Part shown: in pieces, positions 1 through 8,600 of the stretch | Position numbering within the stretch: the first letter of the stretch is position 1 | Layout: each line of letters opens with the position of its first letter | From: Candidatus Pacearchaeota archaeon | GTDB lineage: Archaea; Nanoarchaeota; Nanoarchaeia; Pacearchaeales; GW2011-AR1 | NCBI GenBank assembly: GCA_002690445.1 | Contig: NZER01000492.1 | Coordinates: 1-25,191 of the forward strand | Length of the DNA: 25,191 nt | Reading direction: 5' to 3' | The notes under the pieces: model-generated | Told to the model about the DNA's origin: nothing | The model's input: the letters and a program-made list of their open reading frames with translations, nothing else | Database searches by the model: none | Made by a program: the position numbers and the translations under genes

Positions 1-3000
1 GCCATTCGGCAAAGACCCAGCCGCCGTGTGTGGCCCGCAAGAACCACACCCACTTCCGGTCACGCAGTCATCACCTGAAACTGTACATTTTTCGCAATAT
101 CCATAATAAGAAACAGTGCTATGACAGTCTGGCGCATTCGTAGTGGTAGTAGTCGGGCCTCCGGTTGTCGTAGTTGTCGGCGCGGGAGTTGTTGTCGGCG
201 GATCGGCACAATCATGATCACAGGCTCCACTCTCTATAGCTGTAATTTTCCCATCCACACAATAATTTGACCCGTCCTTAGTATAACTAACGGACACTAT
301 CTCCCCTGTTTCCCAACATTCACAATCATCTGAAGTAAAATCAATTGTATCATCAGCACAATAAACGTCTATCGCTTCGCACACTGGACAGCAGCCGGTG
401 CAATCTGCCTCTGGGCCTTGTGCTCCTTGCGCGCCCTGCGCGCCCTGCGCGCCTTGACACCCCTGAAAACCTTGAGATCCGGCCATCCCCTCTTTTCCGG
501 CCATTCCACATGTTAAATTTTTTCTTACTCTTCCCTCTAAATTAATGTCTTCATATTTTATGACCGCGAAAGGTATGTCTGAATATGATCTTGTTTTAGC
601 AAGGTTTAGGGTCTTTACTGTTATGGGTAAATTCTGACACGAAGCCCAACCTAATGATCTGTCTGGCGCCTCCTCTGAGCCTGCATCGACCGCTGTTCTC
701 GCAAAACAAACAGGCACAATTTCCGAATTATTAACAGAAAACTTACTGGTTTTGAAAAGGACACATTCGCCTTCTGCGTAATTTTCGTCAGGTTTCCAAT
801 ATTTTGCTGTGTCACAACAATCGCAAACAGGGCTCGAAGTTGTACTTGTTGTGGTCGCAGAGCCCGGATATTGAGCGGGGTCACATGTAGTGGAGACCGG
901 GTCATCTGGTGTACATTCTCCCGTGTCTGGAGAAGGAAGTTCATATAAACATTCATCGCAAAGCTTCCAATCTAACTCATTTTCAGAAGGTGGCGCTTCT
1001 GGAGCGGTTAAAGTAGGCGCATCAAGGGTGCCGTCTTCTTTGTAGTTTACTTCGTTAGGAGTACAGTAAAAACATTTACCATTATAGGTAACAATGCTTC
1101 CGGCGTTGTATATGGATCCATCATTTTTTCTTATTCCTGTGCCGTCTAATTTTTTCCAATCTAGTGCTCCCCCACAATTTAGCGCGGATGATGGGTTTGG
1201 GTTGCAGCCGTCCGGTTGAGTTTGAGCTCTTTGTTTGTTAACACCAGCATCTGCCTTCCCCGGTGGATTATCGTCACAGCAACCATATATGGAATTCTTG
1301 ACAGTACCCACAGTAATGTCGGACCATATTTGATTGCTGCCATGGGATTTTGCTTTTCTAAATGTTTCAAATAAGCTTACATTTTTTTCTATATTTTTTC
1401 TCCAAACTCCATCGAAGAAAAACTGATCTCCTCCCCGCCATATAATATGATGAGGCTCATCTAAATGAGAAAGATCATCAATGTCAGGGTCAACTATCTT
1501 TCCAAAATCTTGGCCAGAAATATCAGAAACAGTGCACTCATGCTTGCTATCCGCTTTTACTGTAGAATTAATTTCAGCACACTCTCTACCTGCTTCTGAC
1601 TCGGTTATGGCGTTGACAATTTCTCCGTTATCACACTCCCAGCAGCTCGTCGCGAAATCAGGATTTTTTACATAAATAGGGTCAAGTATTGCATGGACAG
1701 ATATTATATCTCCCGCTTGATAGGATGGAAATACAGGACCTAAGGAGCCTCGCCAATCGTCTGGATTTTCCAAATATTCGCAGCAATATCCACCGCAGTC
1801 ACTGGAAGCTTCTTCATAAGCTTCTTGAGATATGTACCTATTGTTCCCGTCTTGATCTTCTCTAAATGCTCCCCCCTGTTTTTCAGCCCTACCCCAAGGA
1901 GAAACTACAAGGCTTTCGATTGCGCTCCCTATTCCGCAGGAATCAAAAAACAAAGGGTTATTACCTTTCTCGGCGTCATCCTTAGATAAGTGAAGAGAAA
2001 AACAATAGCAGGATGGAGAATTTTCTCCCGGATTAATAACCTTATGTATGAAAAGTCTTTCTCCGTCCCACTCAGGTATTTTCTCATCTGCTCTATTTTC
2101 GTCATGTCCACCGTGAGAATATAATGTATAATATTGCTCGGGTTCTATTGCGTTGCTATCTGTTTTAAAATAATAAGCCTGTATTTCGTCGTGAGGCTTA
2201 GAATTATCATTCGCTCCATCATGGTGAACTTCTTTCCCCTGCGCATTTAAAAACCAAAATTCTACTTCCTCTCCGTTTAAAAGATTGTGCTCGTCGGGAG
2301 CACAAAATTTTGTTATTCCTTCTGTTGCGTCCGCAGTGCTAGTTGGGGCCAACGAAGCAGTATAACTCCAAGCAGTTCCGCTACAGTCACTTCCCCCATG
2401 GTTTACTACAATTTTGATGTATCTTTTTTTATCGTGATCGGCTAAATTTATTTCTATAACCCCATCCATTCCTCCGTATGGATAATCTTTTCCTCCACAA
2501 GCGCCATCGCCACCGTATTTTGTTGTATTGGAATCACCAAATCTTGTGATATCATATATTTTTTCCGTATCAGTCCAAACTTCGTCAGCGTCATCTGAAT
2601 ATTGCACCCCAATCCAATCTGGAACCATGAGAGGATCAAATAATATAGTTAATTTTCCTTGAGAACAGTGCTCTTCAACCTCAGTTTCTGTATCAATTAT
2701 CTTCCAACTTTCGTCATCACGACCCCCAGCAGTTCCATCCACTGTATAACACACTGGAGTTACTTGTGTTTTGGTTGTCCCACAGGAGCGGAGTCCTACT
2801 TGAGCTTTATGATTGACTACGAAATCCCCACACCTATCAAAAGCGCCACTTACCCATAAGTTCTTGGGTCTCGCTACGAGAAATCTTTTATCAGGGTCAT
2901 ATAAATCTTCAACCAACAAGAGCCTACTATATAAGTTAACATCCTTGCACCATGCGCCAGAGTAACCCACGTCCTCGTGCAGACCGACGACTTTCACCTG

Positions 3001-3051
3001 TTTATAAGGTTCGCCTTGACCCGGGTTAAGTTCTCTCCACGTTTCGTTCAT
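1..3051 (-). CDS. Adhesin-like virion protein with collagen-like and carbohydrate-binding-like modules (3' partial)
   Basis: This reading frame starts with ATG at 3051 and stays open through base 1, giving 1,017 residues with the end missing. The ATG overlaps the TAA of the upstream peptidase gene (TAATG), which suggests coupled translation. Visible order: an unrecognised domain (1-460); a Cys mini-domain beginning CWEC (about 470-506); two modules shaped like chitin-binding CBM5/12 domains (about 632-698 and 750-805), each with a Trp, a Y-x-x-G-x-x-V-like core and a closing Trp; eleven collagen-like Gly-X-Y triplets (849-881); a Cys-rich part; and Thr/Pro linkers from about 951. Collagen-like triplets in phage fibres are known to trimerise. 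Its position last in the tail cluster, after the M23 protein, fits a receptor-binding fibre or adhesin. The CBM5/12 match is by eye and weak in places. Host-surface binding is inference. Confidence 0.72.
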   Translation of the reverse strand, partial: MNETWRELNPGQGEPYKQVKVVGLHEDVGYSGAWCKDVNLYSRLLLVEDLYDPDKRFLVARPKNLWVSGAFDRCGDFVVNHKAQVGLRSCGTTKTQVTPVCYTVDGTAGGRDDESWKIIDTETEVEEHCSQGKLTILFDPLMVPDWIGVQYSDDADEVWTDTEKIYDITRFGDSNTTKYGGDGACGGKDYPYGGMDGVIEINLADHDKKRYIKIVVNHGGSDCSGTAWSYTASLAPTSTADATEGITKFCAPDEHNLLNGEEVEFWFLNAQGKEVHHDGANDNSKPHDEIQAYYFKTDSNAIEPEQYYTLYSHGGHDENRADEKIPEWDGERLFIHKVINPGENSPSCYCFSLHLSKDDAEKGNNPLFFDSCGIGSAIESLVVSPWGRAEKQGGAFREDQDGNNRYISQEAYEEASSDCGGYCCEYLENPDDWRGSLGPVFPSYQAGDIISVHAILDPIYVKNPDFATSCWECDNGEIVNAITESEAGRECAEINSTVKADSKHECTVSDISGQDFGKIVDPDIDDLSHLDEPHHIIWRGGDQFFFDGVWRKNIEKNVSLFETFRKAKSHGSNQIWSDITVGTVKNSIYGCCDDNPPGKADAGVNKQRAQTQPDGCNPNPSSALNCGGALDWKKLDGTGIRKNDGSIYNAGSIVTYNGKCFYCTPNEVNYKEDGTLDAPTLTAPEAPPSENELDWKLCDECLYELPSPDTGECTPDDPVSTTCDPAQYPGSATTTSTTSSPVCDCCDTAKYWKPDENYAEGECVLFKTSKFSVNNSEIVPVCFARTAVDAGSEEAPDRSLGWASCQNLPITVKTLNLAKTRSYSDIPFAVIKYEDINLEGRVRKNLTCGMAGKEGMAGSQGFQGCQGAQGAQGAQGAQGPEADCTGCCPVCEAIDVYCADDTIDFTSDDCECWETGEIVSVSYTKDGSNYCVDGKITAIESGACDHDCADPPTTTPAPTTTTTGGPTTTTTNAPDCHSTVSYYGYCEKCTVSGDDCVTGSGCGSCGPHTAAGSLPNG
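139..201 (-). repeat. Thr/Pro linker in the adhesin-like protein
   Basis: Three Thr runs (5, 5 and 3 codons) are separated by Gly, Pro and Ala and read in frame in the partial gene. All four Thr codons are mixed, so the peptide is repeated more strictly than the DNA. The run separates two Cys-rich segments. A second short Thr/Ser run lies at about 834-858, just before the second carbohydrate-binding-like module. Confidence 0.8.
409..507 (-). repeat. Collagen-like Gly-X-Y repeat containing a 9-bp tandem repeat
   Basis: Eleven consecutive Gly-X-Y triplets (residues 849-881) include four GAQ units in a row. At 427-453 the DNA is three near-identical 9-bp units, differing by one synonymous base, so this part could expand or contract by slippage. 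Collagen-like segments are established trimerisation elements in phage tail fibres. There are too few triplets for a long rod, so a short trimeric neck is more likely. Confidence 0.85.
1534..1644 (-). repeat. Single Cys mini-domain copy (CWEC form) in the adhesin-like protein
   Basis: CWECDNGEIVNAI, an Ala/Gly/Arg stretch with the third Cys, and HECTV as the fourth Cys, about 37 residues in all. It is the copy nearest the left edge and shows the module also occurs in the last gene of the cluster. Confidence 0.6.
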
Positions 3052-5666
3052 TATATTGGGGCTGCTGTTGTTGTCGTCGTCGTTGTCGTTGTCGTTGTCG
3101 TCGTTGTTGGATCACAGTTTACTTTCGGTGGTTCATCTCCACTTAAAGTTTGCCAGTGCGAACCTTCTATTGGGCTTGGGCTCCACGACGACGGTGCTCC
3201 GATAGGATTGCCGTCCCATTTTCTATATATATCTAGCCCACACTGGTCACACCACAGACTTTTAACTGTATTTGAAGCACCAGAGCTAGCGAGCCCTTGA
3301 AATGGGTCAACGGCACTAGCGGAGGAGGGGGTTATAATTCTTCCAACGGGCAAACCTGTTTCAGGATGTATTTGTTCTTTGCGCGGAAACAAACTCCACG
3401 GATAATCATGCCCCGAACGGAAGACCAATGGTCCATTACTGACTTCAAAATGAAGATGTGGCCCTGACGATGTTATACCTGAAGCGCCAACTGCTCCAAG
3501 CACTTCGCCCTGAGTAATTGCTACGGGGCTTGCCAAGCTCGCATCAAGAAATTTTTCAGGTATACTTCCATATTGAAGATGAACGTAACTGGTGTATCTC
3601 CATTCTATTCCCTCTGTTGATTGTTGTCCGTGGTCTATTACAACGTGATTCTGACATCCTGCGAACGTACCATCGGGACGATTACATATTTGACTACATC
3701 CGGGCCCCGTTGGCATTTCCTCACCCGTAAGCGGATCAACATGGGGGTGCATACCCGGACCTTGTCCCGGTACATGGACCCCAGTAGAATAAATGCTTCC
3801 CGGCATAGCGCATTGATCGTCATGTAGACAAAAAGCATAAATAACATTACCATCTGCTGCTGCACGAACCCACGTAGGATTTATTTCCATATCATCCCAC
3901 ATGGCCTGCGCGGCGCACGGCGGGTTTGGACAAGGTGACCTTTCTTGTACATTGCTAAAATTTCCAAATTCAGGATCTGGTTGACCTATATCATATCTAT
4001 GGAACATCATATCTGTTCCTTTGTGCCCGTTGTAATCGTCGTCACCACCACCCGTCCAATCAGGATCAAAAACTTGAATATAATTATGATGAACGTCGAA
4101 AGGCCACTCCAAACACCTTACAACACCATTGGGGTTTGGATGCCATGGTGGTAATGAGGTAGTTGTAGTTGTAGTTGCCGGCACTGCTGTAACGCATGGC
4201 GTAGAACCAATAACGTTTCCTGCTGAGAATGAAATTTCTTCTACTTTACGACCAGTTTGAGTATCTTTTAATTTTGATTCAACTTTTAGTTTGACCCCCA
4301 TGTTGTCAAAATCACAAAGGCTTTTGCTGGTTACTTTTATGTAAAAAATTTCTTCCGACTCTAACTCCTCTGAAAAATCCCTATGAACCATGGTTGAGCC
4401 TTTTGTCCACGTTAACCATGGTTCATTTGGGAAGGACATACTAGAGCAAGAAAAACCCCCAGAATTTGTCTCGCCCAATGGTCGACTAGAGCAAACATCC
4501 CAAAGGTCTTCAAACTTTTTTTCCACTATCTCGAACGTAGCTACCCCTTCTGCTTGTCCGGCTGGAGCTAACGGCGATTCAGAAAAGGTAACGACTGGAG
4601 GAGAGTCAAAATAAATTCCGGGCGTAACGCTTACTCCGGTAACGGCGTCCTCCTGACCCGTTCCCGGTAGCCCTAAAACCGCCGTTCCTTCTGCCTGTAA
4701 ATCATTCCCTGTTTCGTTCGAATTTGGATCAGAAGAGAAGGTAACAGTTGGAGCAGTAGTGTAACCAGCTCCATTATCGAGAATTTCTACGCCTGTTACA
4801 AAATAATAGTTTCCTATATTACCTTCTATATATTCGAGGCTTATTTTTTTAATTTGTTGTTTTTCATTTGAACCCTGCACAAAAGAACTATATTTAAATG
4901 TTTTTTCTCCTTTGCTGTTTGTTGAATTAAACGCAAGATCATCAGAAGAAGTTCGCTCTTCGAAAGTTGTTAATACATCAATCTCTTGTACTGCATTTAC
5001 TAAAAAAGATATGTTTTTTGTTATGCTTCCTATATTTGTTTTTAGCTCTAAATCGAACTGACTTTTGCCGGCGCCAGCATTAGAGGAAGAAGAGACCAAT
5101 AAGTCTCCTGATTGCCCACTACTAATTCCATCCGAAATAGCAACTAAACTAACTGGGTTGATGGAATAATGATCGGCTTTCCCTGACTTTAATTCAGCAG
5201 AATATATAATTAGTTTTCCAGTAATTGAGTTGTTATTAATTGTAATGTTAAAGGGTTCAGCAGTATTAATGCTAGCTGGCGCGGTTATAGAATAGTCTAT
5301 TGTATCTCCAGAGATAAATAAATCAGTTGTAAGGGTGCTGTTGGTTGCGGTAACAAAAAATTTTTCAACTTTAAAATTATTTTTAGCTACCCCTCTCGCA
5401 ATGCTTTCTCCATTAATTGAATAATCATAATAATCCCCATCAACATCTCCCGAAATTTCGAAAACGTCAGAAGGTGTGTAGGATCCAACAAAGACGTCAT
5501 CAAAATCGAAAACCCTACCTCCTTTAAATTTAAATTCCAAGGACTCACCCTCCCCACTAATACCAAACGAAGACTCATCACCAACAACAGAAGATCCTCT
5601 CATCGAAAAAGATAAATTCTCCCTTTCGGTAAAGTCTCTTGAATATGTTCCGTTGGTAAATTTCAT
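3051..5666 (-). CDS. Virion-associated peptidoglycan hydrolase, M23 (LytM-like) metallopeptidase
   Basis: This 871-residue protein carries a complete M23 signature: HKGTD (ligands H548, D552), a glycine turn ADGNVIYA, NHVVIDHG, YVHL (H696) and GPHLHFEV (H737, H739). M23 enzymes are zinc endopeptidases that cut peptidoglycan cross-links, and in phage tails they open the wall during DNA entry. The N-terminal 500 residues are beta-rich, with two copies of a GxGYTxxPTVTFS-type repeat (about 295-390) of a kind common in phage tail proteins. A six-Thr linker (4158-4175) precedes the catalytic domain. The domain is unusual in having two Cys-containing insertions. HPETGLP at 3348-3368 matches a motif repeated in the giant protein. 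The protein ends in 14 Thr plus AAPI. The start is fixed by an in-frame stop 9 bases upstream; it lies one base after the preceding stop (TAATATG). Hydrolase call strong; tail location inferred from context. Confidence 0.9.
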   Translation of the reverse strand: MKFTNGTYSRDFTERENLSFSMRGSSVVGDESSFGISGEGESLEFKFKGGRVFDFDDVFVGSYTPSDVFEISGDVDGDYYDYSINGESIARGVAKNNFKVEKFFVTATNSTLTTDLFISGDTIDYSITAPASINTAEPFNITINNNSITGKLIIYSAELKSGKADHYSINPVSLVAISDGISSGQSGDLLVSSSSNAGAGKSQFDLELKTNIGSITKNISFLVNAVQEIDVLTTFEERTSSDDLAFNSTNSKGEKTFKYSSFVQGSNEKQQIKKISLEYIEGNIGNYYFVTGVEILDNGAGYTTAPTVTFSSDPNSNETGNDLQAEGTAVLGLPGTGQEDAVTGVSVTPGIYFDSPPVVTFSESPLAPAGQAEGVATFEIVEKKFEDLWDVCSSRPLGETNSGGFSCSSMSFPNEPWLTWTKGSTMVHRDFSEELESEEIFYIKVTSKSLCDFDNMGVKLKVESKLKDTQTGRKVEEISFSAGNVIGSTPCVTAVPATTTTTTSLPPWHPNPNGVVRCLEWPFDVHHNYIQVFDPDWTGGGDDDYNGHKGTDMMFHRYDIGQPDPEFGNFSNVQERSPCPNPPCAAQAMWDDMEINPTWVRAAADGNVIYAFCLHDDQCAMPGSIYSTGVHVPGQGPGMHPHVDPLTGEEMPTGPGCSQICNRPDGTFAGCQNHVVIDHGQQSTEGIEWRYTSYVHLQYGSIPEKFLDASLASPVAITQGEVLGAVGASGITSSGPHLHFEVSNGPLVFRSGHDYPWSLFPRKEQIHPETGLPVGRIITPSSASAVDPFQGLASSGASNTVKSLWCDQCGLDIYRKWDGNPIGAPSSWSPSPIEGSHWQTLSGDEPPKVNCDPTTTTTTTTTTTTTTAAPI
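3066..3107 (-). repeat. Run of 14 Thr codons at the end of the M23 gene
   Basis: Fourteen ACA/ACG codons run almost to the stop codon at 3051-3053, followed only by Ala-Ala-Pro-Ile. It is the longest Thr run in the window and the only one at a protein's extreme C-terminus; the others visible here lie inside proteins. The same bases read in the frame of the next gene encode Asn/Asp and stay open from 3111 down to that gene's ATG. Confidence 0.9.
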
Positions 5667-5667
5667 A

Positions 5668-8600
5668 TTATTTTATATTCCAGTCATTCATTATTGTGTC
5701 TACAGAAGGCTTCGGAATTCTTCCTTCAATTGCTCTTGGTCCAATTTTTTGCATAAGCACATCTCTCTTAGGCAACTTAGCTGGTCTCGATACATATGTT
5801 ATATCTGTTGCTATTCCATCAGAGCCCACGGAAACAGTAAAGCTAGATAAGCCTTTCGCTGGGGTTAGTAGGGTTTTTAAAGTGTCAAATTCTGTTCCGT
5901 CAACCCTTATGTTTAATGTTCTGTTTGCGTTATCCGCGCTTTTATTTACCGCTCTTAAAAATGTGTAATACGTTGGAAGGTTAACCACCTCAGGAATAGG
6001 CTGATCATCGGCATCACGATTGTATGGATTATTTACAACTAATTGCTCGTGATATGATCCGGGGGAGTTATTGTCCCCCATCTCTATAGAATCCAAATCC
6101 TGCGTAACATCTACGTCGACTATTCGAGTTTCCATTACGTTTGCACCTACCTTGGCTGCAAGCGGATTGAAATTTGGATCGTTGGGGTCAGGGGCTTCTA
6201 AATTTGCTAAGTCAGGAGGAGTGCCTAACACAATGTGTTTTCTAGGATAATAACCTTTTTCTGTTGCGTCAGAAAACCAATACCCTACATAGTCATGCTC
6301 GATAGGAAATATGATTTTCTTTGTTATAGCTCTATGTGTGATATTAAAATATCTTGCTCTATAATTTGAAAATTTATGTATCGGCTCGTTAGGAGGATCA
6401 CACCCACAGACAGTTTTGACTATGTCTTCCTCGCACCACAAAGTGCAATCTTTGGGAGAAGCATTTTCTGCATGCCACTCCATTACTCTTCTTCTCGTGT
6501 TATCATATACTTTTGCATTTACTAATTCTGCCCCAGAAAGATAAACGCCAGCCGGACAAGGCCCTTCGGGCCCTACGCCACATTCTCCACCCGAAGCAGA
6601 AGAGGGAATGCGAATAGCTTCTATTGTTTCCCCAAATGTTGATGTAGCACTAGCCGTGGAGGGACTAGTGCCTACTGCTACGGTTTTATCAGCCAAAACT
6701 GGTGTTCCATTAGGTAGCGCCGGAGTCACAACTGACACTATGTTTCCAGAGGCAGTTGCGGTAATACCCGTAATTCCGCTTCCTAGTATGTCGGTGGCAA
6801 GTTGAACAGCTGTAGAGTCATCGTCATTCGCGAATGATTGAGTCGTAACAACAACAGGCCCACTAGCAAGGGAGAAAGTCACCTTGATAGAACCACCGAC
6901 AGTATCTCCAGCCGTTACAGTAATTTCATCTTTCTGAGCTATGGTAGAATTTTGACCGCAAAATTCTTTTGCTTTTGTTTCGTCCCCAAAGTAGTACACC
7001 CCCATGCCCACTTCATTAATGCTGCACTCCCAGCAGGCACACGCATTTGGATCGGCATTAACTGATACTTTAACGTCAATCGCTTCATTACTTACACACT
7101 CAGCTGGATTATCTGAGCCTTTCCATGTCGCTTCATCAATCGCTTCACAGCTAGTTTTATCCATGGCGGGCAGAGGGTTGTCGTCTATTGTTCTGGCGGT
7201 TGGATAGCCAATTATTTTTTTGTCTTTTTCGCAATACCCGTAATCCTCCTGACAAGCTAAAGTTAAGCATGATTGCCAAGCAGGATTAAACGGCTCATAA
7301 TTAGGTTTATCTGGGTCTGAAACCCATGGTGAACCGGTGGCCGGATCGTCTGGGGGTGGGTTTGGGGTACCAGACGATCGAACGTTTCCGTATTTTTTTG
7401 CCTTGGGTCCCATGCAGTCCCAGCATGGTTCAATACAATCTGGTGGATCACAGGTTTCTCCCGAGATGGCGTCTAATATATCACCGCAAGTACATGGTGG
7501 GCACCCCGTCTCACAAAAAGCGGTTGTCGTCGTTGCCTCGCAGTACCAATGCTCGTAATCTATTTTCAATATAGGATCCCCTCCGGAACCATCAGGTTTC
7601 ACTTCGTCTATACATTTGTCCAAGCGAGGAATAAATGCTACACCGGGAAAATACCCTGATTCTGCATGTTCTGGTTTGTATACTGATTGATCGAAATATC
7701 TAATTCCCAAAGTTTTGTAAAGATCCCGAACTTGTCGATCTTGCCTTAGAACCGTATAAATTGGAACGTATTCTCCAATGTCTGTCATTGCCGTAAGTGC
7801 TTGCGGGGAAAACGAGGGGGAAGAATGTTCGGTATCAACAATGTACCTATTGTGAAATAAATCATCTATAACCTCCTGAGGAGTTCCCCAAGTATTATCT
7901 TCAATTTCAAAAATGGCCCGCTCAGGACAGTAAGTGCAAGGATCTGTGTCGTCGCCATTAATAGCTTTTCCGTTATCTGCAAATATATAATCATTAACCT
8001 TTAAAACCTCTATGAATGGATAGCTGTTTCCAGAATACACATTGCTTTCTGGTGATGTTTTTACATCAAACCTATACATGTATGTTCTATGTTTTGATTG
8101 AGCCTCATAATCAAATAGCCATTTTGGACATTGTTGCTCACTTGGAGGCGGATTTATTGGTCCGTAATTAGGGGGAATCCCCATGGCTAATTCTCCTTCA
8201 TCCGTTCTGTTCCCATACCACCACGCATATTTTCCGAAAAAATTATCAGCAACATCTTTGTCGTATTCTAGAACTTTGTTTTGAAAATTTTTATTCCAAA
8301 CCCCTATTAAACAGTCATAATTTTCTGCACTCTTCCAAATTGGGTGCTTAAATGGATTTTTGATTTTCCCCTGCATTGCCTCTTTGTGCGCGCTCAGCAA
8401 ATCGTGCCTCTGCGTTGCGTTCGTTAATCTTCTTTCTGGGAAAAATCCTAAAGCCATCCAAGGTATGTCTATTCTCCACGCGGCATTTTGCCACCCCGGC
8501 CTTTGCGATGCATTCTGAATGGCTAAAGCATGATTAGCGAGCTTATTACAATAGTAATCTGCGAAATGACTTTCGTCATGCCCTTGAGGTCTAAGCAGGC

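Noticed and set aside
651..956. Minus-strand 101-codon frame in the left region
   Set aside because: It lies inside the 1-3051 coding frame in another register; the long frame has coherent modules and an uninterrupted reading.
2977..3300. Plus-strand frame with a long Val run
   Set aside because: It is the antisense reading of the Thr14 tract and the C-terminal coding part of the M23 gene, and has no ribosome site or domain.
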